NCBI GenBank assembly: GCA_015039365.1
Contig: WION01000166.1
Location: 50,570 to 114,569 of the forward strand
Source of the DNA: Amanita rubescens
Lineage: Eukaryota; Basidiomycota; Agaricomycetes; Agaricales; Amanitaceae
Direction: 5' to 3'
DNA: 64,000 nt
A program made the translations under genes and the position numbers. Below the pieces are notes generated by a model that worked only from the letters and a program-made list of their open reading frames with translations, did no database searches and had not been told where the DNA came from. The stretch's first letter is position 1, and each line of letters opens with the position of its first letter. Of the stretch, positions 50,850 through 60,127 are shown piece after piece.

Positions 50850-51288
50850 TGACCGAAGAATCGGACCCCAACAAATCGGACAACGCAGGCGTGGCTACCG
50901 CCGCCCTAACTGGTCTCGCCCTTCAGACTCTGCCCAATTATACTGGCCGCGGTTCGAGGTCCGGACCTTGCGAACCGGGTTCGGACCTGGACCGAACCTA
51001 ATGTTCAGGTTCAGGTCCGGAAGTGAGGGGGAACCGAACGCAGCCTAATACCGTGAAGACGCAGAGATGAGCGACGGCGCACCTAACGCGGCACCACCTT
51101 CTCGCCACCCTGCTCTAGCCATTCTAGCACTTATACCCGTGAACGCCACTGCTGGCTCCTTCCGAGAGCATCCCCAACCGTCCGAATCACCGCTTACACC
51201 TGCCATAGGTCCTTCCGCATCCAAATCAAGTGTTAGCACCGAATCGACAGCCAGGATGTGGAAGAGCCTGAGGATGAAAAGGGAGTAG
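50850..51288 (+). pseudogene. Dma1-like C-terminal fragment, inverted
   Basis: The plus strand reads NKSDNAGVATAALT and then MSDGAPNAAPPSR, matching the C-terminal part of relics A and B, which lie on the minus strand. About 100 bp of a gaaccgaacc-type repeat separates the two parts. No FHA or RING sequence is present. Confidence 0.65.
50945..51045. repeat. ggttcgg/ggtccgg low-complexity insert
   Basis: Dense variants of ggttcgaggtccgg, ggttcggacctgg and gttcaggttcaggtcc. A second cluster of the same kind is at 56885-57015. Confidence 0.7.
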
Positions 51289-51505
51289 AGGAAGGGTTTG
51301 AAGGATGCTTTGCTTTTCGTTATCGTATGTAAATAAATTCACTGACTGCATGCTCACAAAATAACTTTCTAAATAAATAAAACTCTTTTTATCTTGTCGC
51401 AGCTCGTTTTGAAAGACGCAGCAACATTTGTGCTAACTACAAGACTTTCTGACACAGGTTTGCTTTTGTGACTACCATAGGGGAGAGGAGAATATATAGG
51501 TACAA

Positions 51506-52908
51506 CTAGGCGTTGCCAATATTAACAAATGTTTCGACTTCGGCTTGAGCATCTTTCAAGTCTTTGTTCTCCGAATCTGGATAGGCATCTACCGCTGTCT
51601 TCATCCACAATTTCAGATCGGCCAATGCATTTCCCTCGAACTTGTGGTGGCGGAATGGTGGGCCGGCATATTTGACTGGGGTAGTATCAGGGATTTGTTG
51701 TTTGACGAGGAACTGCGCCAAGCGACCGATCACCCGGCGCATAGACTTCTTCAAGTTGTTATCTATGATACCCTTTCGCTCTTCAGGATCAGAGGTCTGC
51801 CAAAGTTTGTCGAGCGTCAGGAAAAGGAAAGAGTACTAGAAGGCGTGATTGGTTTCTGCAATACCATATGAAAAATACATACTGCAGCATCGCAAGCGAC
51901 CATAACCTAAGGGGTTGGAGGGCAGGATTCAGTGGTAGATGTGTGTGATTTCGAAGAGTGGACATACCGGATAGAATTTGAATTGTTCAGAATCATAGTC
52001 TTTCGAGTCTATGTTTTCCACCACATTGTAGTACGTCAAGTCATAATTTTCGTAAATTTTTTTAAAAATTCCCCAATGACTGATTTCAGTTCCGGTGGAA
52101 CAGCCTTCACCTTCCTCAACGATTCTCTTCAAGGCTTTAAGGGCTGAGCGCGCATCTTTGATGGAGAACAACGACCCATAGACCGTTTCATCCAGTTGTT
52201 TTTTGGTCGAGTCCGGTTGAAAAATAGAGCCTCCTTGAAAGTTTAGAATGCCGTCGGCTTGTAGAAGGACTACGAAGAGGTAGGATCTTAGATCACAAAT
52301 TAGGGTGACAGCGCAGCGGTTGGAAACGTACGTATTTCAAGTCCTTCATAAAATTCTCCGATGCTTTTGTAAGTGGGTAAAACCTCGACACTAAGATCCT
52401 CCTTGCCATCGGGCATAGGAGCCTCAACCTGTGGCAGCAGTCTCAATCTCGAGATGCTTACGTATGGCAATGAATGACTTACGTCCACAAATAATTTAAT
52501 GGTTTCCTTCGTCGCAGGCGCCAAGGTCAAGGTAAGATTGTTAGAGAAGAGTGTAGACGGGAACTCGGGAGTCGAGTTGTAAAGGGCGGGTTTGCCTCCG
52601 ATAGCGCATAACATATTCCCCGCAAGACCAAGATGGAACATTTCGTCCTTGGCAATTTCTACGTTTGATAAGAAGTTAGAAGAAAGAAAGGAACACAAAG
52701 AACGACCAGGCTGACTGATGATTCTATTTCAAGCATCTTGGGAGCCGGGGTTCTCAATCGAATATGCCGCGAACAAATACATTGGGATCGTGTACGCTTC
52801 AAGAACCAAGGCAGTTTGGAGGTGGTCGTAGAGAACAATTTTGAGTGCATCCTGCCAATTTGGCATGTTGTTCGAGATAGGGGATTGAGGGAACGTTCGA
52901 GTCTTCAT
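51506..52908 (-). pseudogene. Ferritin-like VioB-type protein with an internal TGA
   Basis: Six exons (52908-52716, 52658-52483, 52428-52332, 52269-51968, 51906-51883, 51835-51506) join in phase to 374 codons. Helix 1 reads DHLQTALVLEAYTIPMYLFA, with the Glu of the usual LExxTIPpYL motif. The next helix reads AKDEMFHLGLAGNMLCAIGG (ExxH). These are the iron-binding signatures of the ferritin-like fold found in VioB/RebD-type enzymes that couple indole-3-pyruvate imine. Only the ferritin-like part is present, not the long VioB haem part. Codon 60 (52731-52729) is TGA, between SQDA and NRII, with no GT available upstream to splice it out. Either it is a pseudogene, or the stop is read through or is an assembly error. 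The later exons show no lesion. Confidence 0.75.
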
Positions 52909-52971
52909 CGCTCTCAAAGAATCAGCACGCTGGGAGGTGTGGATAAGGGGCCTCTCTGCGAGGTGGGTACA

Positions 52972-52978
52972 TTTTATA
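52972..52978 (-). promoter_or_regulatory. TATA box of the ferritin-like gene
   Basis: tataaaa on the minus strand, 64 bp upstream of the start codon at 52908. Confidence 0.45.
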
Positions 52979-54057
52979 AGTCGGAGTAGTAGCACTTCTC
53001 AGGAGGTCATGGGACTTAGGCTACCGGTGTGCCGACATGTGGCAAAGGCCGCAAAGCGCACGATCTGGTGAGTCTTCAAAGCTTAATGTGCCAGTCTCCA
53101 GTCGTCCATCATGCATCAATCCGCACGCAAGTTGTACCAATACATTGATATCTCAGGATAGCAATTCGGGCCTGGGCAATCATTCTATTCTCGACTCTAG
53201 CTTCATGATTCTAAATAGTGTTCTATCAGAACTTCTAAAGGCCAGTTCAGTCCCGTCTTTTGTGCTACTTTTGGCGCAACCGATCCGCAACAGACTTCCA
53301 ACAGTCCGCAACCGGTCTTTTGGTTTTCGCATCTGGGATTCTGGAACATTAATACATCATTATTCCCAAAGCACTCGCCGAGGGCACAACCCCTAAGGAT
53401 CCGCTTCACGCGCGCTGCGATACCCATCGAGCCTCTCACCCCGGGCCGTCTCTATTTCCACCACCTCCAACCATCCAACAGCCCCTGATGAGGCTTAGCT
53501 CCCCACTGGCCCCGAGTGCGCACAAGATGAGCCCCCAACGAAACCATTTGCACCAGCCACGGGACCCACCCTCCTCAACCTACCCTTCACTCGACTAGCT
53601 TCAAAGCGGAATCTCATCACACGCATCACGTATTCGATTTCTGCCTGTCAAATGATGCTCAACGCCGATGATCTGCCTAGGGAAATTTCTAGTAGAAATA
53701 CACGGATAAGGGAAGAACAAAATCATATGAAAGATGGTAGACGGCGAGGACAATTCAAAAGGGATCGATAGGTGAGACGTGGAAGTCCCGACATATAGAC
53801 ATATGAGATGAGAACCAGCACTAAATGCTACGGAAGGTTAGCTCATAGGCGGCAAACCCGGGCCGCTTTGCTACACACCTTATTTCGGTTCAACAACTAA
53901 ATCTTGATGGCCGTAATAGAATGCAAGAAGAAATACTGTAATCTTCTCGGCTATCTCTGTCGGTTAATTCAATGCCATAAGCGATCCCTTCAATGCCATA
54001 TTAGTACACAGCATTGCAGATGCAGTAGGATGACGTACCACGACGGCTGATTGCGGT
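52979..54057. other. Intergenic, nothing recognised
   Basis: About 1.1 kb. Short frames only; no motif, repeat or splice pattern that I can support. Confidence 0.5.
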
Positions 54058-55419
54058 CTATTCTACACGGTATTTGGCAATGTCTGTGCGAGGTCCAGTC
54101 TTGCGGACATGTCATGCAGCAAAAGGGCACAGGAACTGTTTGCGTGTGACCAGTTCACTGCGAGGGCCATAGTCGAAGTTGTTGTTCTTAAAAGGCTTTC
54201 CCTCCTCACACGGGTAATCCTGCAGGTAGTGTCGTCATCATGCCATATAGCTATAAACGACGTACCATTCTTCCACCGTCCCATCAGACGTGCACCTAGG
54301 AAGTCGACCATCTTCGAGAACTCCGTATCCGGGGACGCGTTCTCGGTCTAGAGGGGCAGATGCCGATTTGATCGCTACTACTCGTTTGGGACCAAAATAT
54401 GTCGTGCCCCCGGGAATCGCGAACTCCAAACCAGGGTAGCGCGAAGAGAAAATAGAATCTCTGACAATGTCTTCCAGAAACATGTTCCACTCTGGAACAC
54501 GATGTCGATACACTAGAATCGAGCCATTCTTGGACCGTTCGGGGCGTTCATCCTTCTTGGGGTCCGCCATCTGGCCGAGAATCAGCACACCTGGATTAAT
54601 CTCAGTTTGGCCAGGAAGCGGTTCGCGCTTTTGATTCAAATCATCTTCGAAGTGAACGAAGGGCTGAGAGATACCATCACTAAAACCAACTAATAACATG
54701 CCAGCCTAGTCAAGATTAACGCGAAAAGTCAAAATGGACGCTTACAGTGTTCATGCTTCCCCAGCGGATCTGGCCGGGTGCTAGTACCGATATGCTCAAT
54801 ATTGAATATCACCGCGATGGAGTCACTGAGAGGATATTTTACTCCATCTGTCATGACTTGCCGGACGCGCTCTAATGGGTACCCGGTGACCTCAATGAGA
54901 CCGTGCATCTTGTTGTCTTTGAAATAGGGAAGCTAGTTGGATAGATCATCACCTAGGACAGTCTCTGCTCCCGCCAACTGGCCAGGCTCGAATGGTGCAT
55001 CCCCGATGTTTCCGCTCTCGAGGAAGAGGTCGATACCCGCTTTGGGAAAGGCAACATTGATACCGACGAGTTTTTGCAACTCTCCTACCCGGGCCCTGTA
55101 CGCGGTTGCAGTCGACCGTAACTTCCGGGCATCGTTGGAAGTCGTAATGCTGGGAAGGACGTGCTCTTTAAAATTGCTCGCGAAAGCTGGTGGTATTCGT
55201 TATGGTGAAGAAACGAAAGATTATGTTTTTGGTGGAAATAGGTACTCTGAAAAAACGGTGGTGGACGTGAGGATGGCGGTTGCATCGTGAGGGACGACGC
55301 CGTACATACACGGGACCAGCTTGAATGTCTTGCAAGTCTGCGATGGACAGGGCACTAAAGACGGACAAGTGGAAGCATTTGATGCCGACTCGTCGAATTT
55401 TTCCATATACCAACCTCAC
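54058..55419 (-). pseudogene. DyP-type haem peroxidase relic
   Basis: Ordered family pieces are present: IADLQDIQAGPVYV, IIFRFFTITNTTSFREQF, then after a frameshift KEHVLPSITTSNDARKL, GINVAFPKAGIDLFLESGNI, KMHGLIEVTGYPLERVRQV. An intron leads to the signature GFSDGISQP, which carries the distal Asp of GxxDG. Then come EINPGVLILGQ, FLGARLMGRWKNG, NNNFDYGPRSE, CPFAA and HVRKTGPR, the last with the proximal His. Lesions: a frameshift near 55170; TAG in place of the expected Trp after DDLSN near 54940; a frame change before LGARLMGRW near 54320; and TGA between CPFAA and HVRK near 54107. The parent enzymes are usually secreted and oxidise dyes and phenols with peroxide. Confidence 0.85.
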
Positions 55420-55814
55420 GATATTAATTGGGACGCCACATCTTCATGGACACGAGGCCTTGAGGGCCAGCGGACGTGCATTACTCCTGATGGATTCTAA
55501 CAAACGATGGAGAACAAAGCACAGGTTCGGGGTTCTGCTGGAGGCGCATCATCAGTTTAAGTTTTTTTCATATTGACGGCGAAGAATCTGCGAAAATTAC
55601 GATCTGAATTTGATCTGTGGGTTCACGGTAGGTTCAGAGGCGGTTTGGAAGACTCACAGAGGTGGAGAACCGGAACAGAACTGCAGTTGTTCAGTTCGGC
55701 AGTCCCGTGCCCCTCCGATGACTACCCTTGCACACTGGTTCAAAATTATGTCAGTAGTATTTACACATGACTTTCAGAAGAGCCATTTTCAGACACCGAT
55801 CGGCATGATCAAGG

Positions 55815-55823
55815 TATATAAAG
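55815..55823 (+). promoter_or_regulatory. TATA box of the cytochrome c gene
   Basis: tatataaag lies about 90 bp upstream of the ATG at 55912, in the gap after the inverted DyP relic. Confidence 0.5.
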
Positions 55824-55911
55824 TGGAGATTCTGATCGACCAGCCAGCTAATCACTTGGCTCACAACCTCGTTGTTGTTCGACGCTATCTTGTCTCTCCT
55901 TAGAAATAGCA

Positions 55912-56415
55912 ATGTCTTCCTCTCTCGACGGTGCTGCGGACCTCTTTCAGAAATACTGCTCATCCTGCCACACCATCAACGCTGGCGGGTCTCACGGAGC
56001 AGGACCTAACCTTCATAAGTACGTTTATTACGCTGTCAGTCCCACAGAACAACCTCTTACCTGCGCTCGAACAGAGCCTACGGACGTACGTCCGGCACCG
56101 CTCAAGGTTTTTCGTACAGCAGAGCCATGAGGGAGAAAGCCGTCAAATGGGACGATTCAACACTTGACAGCTTCCTTAAGGGCCCCAACGGGGTGAGCCC
56201 GCCGTGGTCATCTTCATTTCACCCACCTGGCACTGACACAGCGACTGCTTGTACTACAGTACATTCCCGGAACCATAATGTACTTCGATGGCATTTCGAA
56301 TGATAGTGAAAGGAGTGAGGTCATCAAATATCTCAAGGACAACGTACGTTGCTTTCATCTGCAATCTCCATTCGCAAAGGCATTGACACCGTTGTCACCT
56401 CTGCAGAGTGCTTAA
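55912..56415 (+). CDS. Divergent mitochondrial-type cytochrome c
   Basis: Exons 55912-56018, 56075-56192, 56260-56343 and 56407-56415 join in phase to 105 aa, the usual length. The haem site is CSSCH (16-20), the helix-1 Phe is F12 (LFQKYCSSCH), and GPNLH and YIPGTIM keep the axial Met (M82). Electron transfer in the intermembrane space is the known family role. It differs strongly from the norm. The docking lysines around the haem edge are missing: the usual NPKKYIPGTKM is GPNGYIPGTIM, and the later KKK is SNDS. I count 11 Lys+Arg and 11 Asp+Glu, so it is about neutral, whereas ordinary cytochrome c is strongly basic. No lesion. The last coding exon is only nine bases. It may be a second, specialised cytochrome c; the ordinary one would be elsewhere in the genome. 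Confidence 0.9.
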
Positions 56416-57355
56416 CTGCTCTATTCACCTGATATTTGCCATAACCCTCGGGCCACCGTATTGCTGCTTCCAACCGAAAGGTTATTTCAAATGGAATTCA
56501 GAACAATGATATCTTGACTACTACTGCACTGTAAATTTGTGATTCAACATTGTATTATGGGTTACGGCCACGCCTCATAGCTGATTTGACGACGAATTCC
56601 TTTGACCACCAGGCTCCTGAGACTACAATAGATATCAGATAGCGTTGGATCCAGCTGTCAGAATCGACGTACTATGGAAACTGCCCCCTGGGCGTGGTGC
56701 AGAGTGGCGAAGGCGAGGGAGAGGGTACGGAGAGCAACGGTGCGGCGGGGTGCAAAACCGAATGCGCACTGGGATTGCTAGTACTTTATTTGGAGGTGTT
56801 TGCGTTTGCGCATGTCTACTTTGCACCCAGTGTCGTGGCTAAACGGCCCAAGGCCACAAGCCATGACAATTGTTTAAGTTTTTTTTCTACACTTGAACCT
56901 GGTCCGAACCTGAACCGAACCGAACCTACAAGCTCCAGTTCGAGTTCGAGAGGCAGCCGAACTTGGACCTCGAGTCCAGGTTCGAGTTCGGTCCCAAAGT
57001 CGTTGAACCTGGACTTCGGCCAGTCTACATCTGAGTACATCCAGGACATCGCGATTTAACCTTGACATACTCCGTCTGGTTTGGAAGACCTAAAGCTCCT
57101 GGTAGTAGTACTTGCAGCACGTTACGACGCCATGATTCTGACGAAGGTCAGCTGTCAGAAGTTTGTCCAAGCGTCCAAAGTACAGTGCTGACGTTATTCC
57201 AACAGGAAATTAACTAGTGGTACCAGCTCGTGGTTCCACGATCGTTGCTTCCCAGGAAGGTTCTTCCACATATTCCGGATAGTCCCCAAGAACGGTGATT
57301 CTTCCCCCCCCCCCACTCCCATCCGCCTTCCATTGCGGACGTAGGTCAATACCCG
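56416..57355. other. Gap between cytochrome c and haem lyase genes
   Basis: About 0.94 kb with no gene. It includes the gaaccgaacc-type cluster at 56885-57015 and a C-tract near 57305. The lyase promoter should lie at its right end; no clear TATA was seen. Confidence 0.5.
56885..57015. repeat. gaaccgaacc / gttcgagttcg low-complexity cluster
   Basis: Dense runs such as gaacctgaaccgaaccgaac and ttcgagttcgag, related to the insert at 50945-51045. Alternating halves are partly inverted, so the strand could fold. Confidence 0.65.
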
Positions 57356-58304
57356 ATGAGCGCCGTCCCAAATGCACCGTCGTGTCCGATGCGTAAAAAT
57401 CCTTCGATTATCAATCCTTCAAATAACATGCCCAATCTTCCACAAACGATGGTCTCAAACCAGCTCAGACCCCTCCCTACGAACCGAGTAACGTCGACCA
57501 TCCCCCGCCCACCGGACGCAACTTATGGGGCACAGCAAACATCATCTTCAGGTTAGTTATGATTTTGTTCATAGCGTCAAAGTGATGAACGTCTCGTGAT
57601 GCAGATAACCTGCCACCCAAGTGGGAATATCCATCACCCCAGCAATTCTATAACGCCCTCATTCGAAAAGGATGGAACACGCCAGAAGAGCATGTTGAAG
57701 CGATGGTCCTTATTCACAATCGCCTGAACGAGGATGCTTGGGCGGAAATCTTGCGATGGGAAATGCGCTTTGGCGGGGGGTGAGTGATACCAGGGTACTG
57801 CTGTCTCATGGGTACTCATCTTTGAACTAGTGTTTGTGAGGCAGAAAACCTCCAGCTCGTTGAATTTGCGGGCATCCATCATCGTGTGACATACAAAGCC
57901 CAAATCTATCAGCGGTTGAGGCGAAACTTTCCATCGTTTTTCATGTAAGGATTGCTCTTTGCTTTGAGGTTTAATCTTATTGAAATTTCAGTTTTGACCT
58001 TCCGTTTGATCGCCATGACTGGATCGTGCAGCGACCGCGCACAGGAAAAAAAATCCGCTATGTTATTGACTACTATAGCATGCGCAAGAGCAGGCTCCAC
58101 AAACCCGAATTTTATTTGGATGTGCGTCCTGCATCTGATAGCATTGGGAATATTATCATGAAAATCCAGTATACTGTGGAGCAATTTGTGGTACTACAGC
58201 TCGCTTGGGAGAAGCTGATCACTCATTACTATCCCTACGCAGTGTACATGTCCTTCTTCGCACTTCTTGCGTTATCAGTCACAGTAACCCAGCTTGTTCT
58301 TTGA
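57356..58304 (+). CDS. Holocytochrome c synthase (cytochrome c haem lyase)
   Basis: Exons 57356-57551, 57605-57779, 57831-57944 and 57992-58304 join in phase to 265 aa. The N-terminus has the haem-regulatory CPM (10-12) and [12 protein letters not shown]. The core has [20 protein letters not shown], then [12 protein letters not shown] whose H103 aligns with the human haem-ligating His154, and [12 protein letters not shown] (165-176) and [22 protein letters not shown]. The enzyme attaches haem to the two cysteines of apocytochrome c in the intermembrane space. After the usual end (DVRPA plus about 20 residues) this copy runs on and finishes with a hydrophobic segment (about 244-265, [17 protein letters not shown]), which typical lyases lack. 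It lies downstream of, and codirectional with, the cytochrome c gene. Confidence 0.9.
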
Positions 58305-58354
58305 TATCAATAACAGTGTTTAACACATATCCTGAGGCGGGCGGCATCAACAAA

Positions 58355-58700
58355 AGAGCCGCGCTAATGTAATGGATTACAACGCGCAAAATTCCGTAGC
58401 AATGCACCGCAACGCCGACAGGTCATTCCGAGAGTGCAAAAATCTTGCAATGGCACACACATTTTAACTCATTGCAACATAATCCTGCTATACCAATACA
58501 TTGTAATACCATAGAATCCTCAGCTGATTTTTTGGCTTCCCGATCCATATTATAAAACATTGCAATGACATTCAATTTATTATAATTACCATTAGCTAAT
58601 TACAATGCATTACTACAATTGACTTTAACTGAATAGAGTCCAAATGCAATGGCGCACGTCCAAGAAACAGTGGCGAGCGTGATATCGTCGTCAAAATTGC
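58355..58700. repeat. cattgcaat/cattgtaat-rich repeat patch
   Basis: Many forward and reverse copies of attgcaat, cattgtaat and aatgcattac occur, for example caatacattgtaatacca and acattgcaatgacattc. The two strands look alike, as in small inverted-repeat elements. Clear terminal repeats or target duplications were not found. Confidence 0.5.
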
Positions 58701-59294
58701 TTGCGAGTCAATTCTTAAGGTGTTACCGAGTTTGAGGTCTGTCGGCGGCAGTAGCATTCGCCTGCGTCTGCTCGCGGCACCCCGTCCCATATCCAAAACC
58801 TAAATATATGCGCATTTTAAAATGGTTCGTATCGAGGATGTATTGTACATACTGATGTTTGAGTCAATACACAGACAATGCTGTAAAACCTGGGCCTGAA
58901 GGATAAGGTAAGCGTTGGTCAAGGAAATCACTCGGTGCGTACATTCTAACCGAGCGGCCGCGAGTGCACTAATATCGGTTTGCTCACGATGGTGGTCTAT
59001 TGGTGGATGCGATAGGTTGTTGTAGCCATGGGCGATGGGCGTGGAAGGGGAGAAACGAGCTAGACGGAGAAGATGGAAGTGGGGGAGGAGAAGAAAGGGT
59101 GCAGCTACTAACTCGCGCAGTGACCCCAAGTACGTCAATTTATTTGGTGCTATTTGCATGCTTACCCAAAATTCTGCAAAGTCCAACCACATTCAGCCGG
59201 CCACGAGAAGATTCAAGTAGAGTTGTTTGCGCCGGTGCGTTCAAATTCCTTTCTTCTGTTCATGCCACCCTAACAAATAGTTGCTCGATCGACG
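58701..59294. other. Region without a supportable gene
   Basis: Frames on both strands are short and lack motifs. It may contain upstream exons of the PHD-like fragment, which I could not join. Confidence 0.4.
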
Positions 59295-59687
59295 ATGGGC
59301 AGGTTAATCTCCAAACAATCACGACGACGGGCGTTGTGGGCAGCTCTTGAAAAGTTGTCGATTCATGCTCCGATGAGCGACGTTGTCATGGATGCTGTGT
59401 GGATCCGAGATGATCCTGGAGTAGTATCAGAAGGTGCGCTATCAAGCGTATGCACGACTATGAGGGTTGAATCGGCTGGACTTGCAGATTTCTACGACGA
59501 CGGATTCTCAATCGCATGCGACGACTGCTCGAGTCGCTGGTGCAACACCGCTTGCTTTGACGGCCACGTACCGGAGGAATGGCGCCGCTTGGTCTGCGTC
59601 CTAGGATTTAGTAACTCCCGGTCTTTGTCGTACTACGTCCACATCCCGCACGACATCGCCTCTCACCACGACCACGAGAAAAACTGA
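59295..59687 (+). CDS. PHD-finger-like fragment
   Basis: A 130-codon frame ends with FYDDGFSIACDDCSSRWCNT, ACFDGHVPEEW and a final Cys near LVC. The CDDC, W, C and VPEEW pattern looks like the second half of a PHD zinc finger, which in intact proteins reads histone H3 tails. The first Cys pair is not evident and one His position is Asn, so zinc binding is doubtful. The frame stops just before the Dma1-like fragment at 59690, so the 3' end was probably replaced. Confidence 0.4.
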   Translation: MGRLISKQSRRRALWAALEKLSIHAPMSDVVMDAVWIRDDPGVVSEGALSSVCTTMRVESAGLADFYDDGFSIACDDCSSRWCNTACFDGHVPEEWRRLVCVLGFSNSRSLSYYVHIPHDIASHHDHEKN

Positions 59688-59689
59688 GA

Positions 59690-59935
59690 TGCCAGGCCCG
59701 ATTATTGGGAGGTCGCCGGGCATGGAGGGTAGGAAGAATGCTGGAGATGAAGTTTGGGAGCTGGGTGTGAAGTTGAGGACTGTGGGGAGCGCTAGCAGAA
59801 GGCACCGGGCTTGTATTCGTTTGCTGGGTTGTGTTGGTCACCGGCATTGTTCGGATTAGAATTCTGTTTTCGCCATAGCATGCTGGCAAAAGTGGATGGC
59901 GCAGAGGGCGAGGAAGGACCTGGGGACGATGTTGT
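59690..59935 (-). pseudogene. Dma1-like N-terminal fragment
   Basis: Almost the same as 40300-40510 on the minus strand (MPACYGENRILIRTMPV and SPVPSASAPHS), apart from an extra segment coding PQLHTQLP. No FHA or RING follows. It is joined to the 3' side of the HNH gene, as at 40.2-40.9 kb. Confidence 0.75.
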
Positions 59936-60127
59936 TGGTTGTCGGTTGGTTAGCGAAGTAGACGTCGGCCCTCGTAGTAAGAGTGAACCGAGTCAGCGAG
60001 GCTTAGTACAGCAGCGAAATGGCCAGTTAATGGGGAAGGTGGGCTTGCGTCGGTCGCCTGTATTCTGACGCAGGATCCGCGACCAGCGGGGAAGTATCAT
60101 AATAACATTAGACTGCAGTAGCCTATA

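Noticed and set aside
52729..52731. TGA read as selenocysteine
   Set aside because: Fungi of this group are not known to use selenocysteine, and no SECIS-like structure or Sec-family context is present.
59000..59350. 116-codon plus-strand frame upstream of the PHD-like fragment
   Set aside because: It has no motif, differs in frame from the PHD-like part, and no splice join restores a continuous protein.
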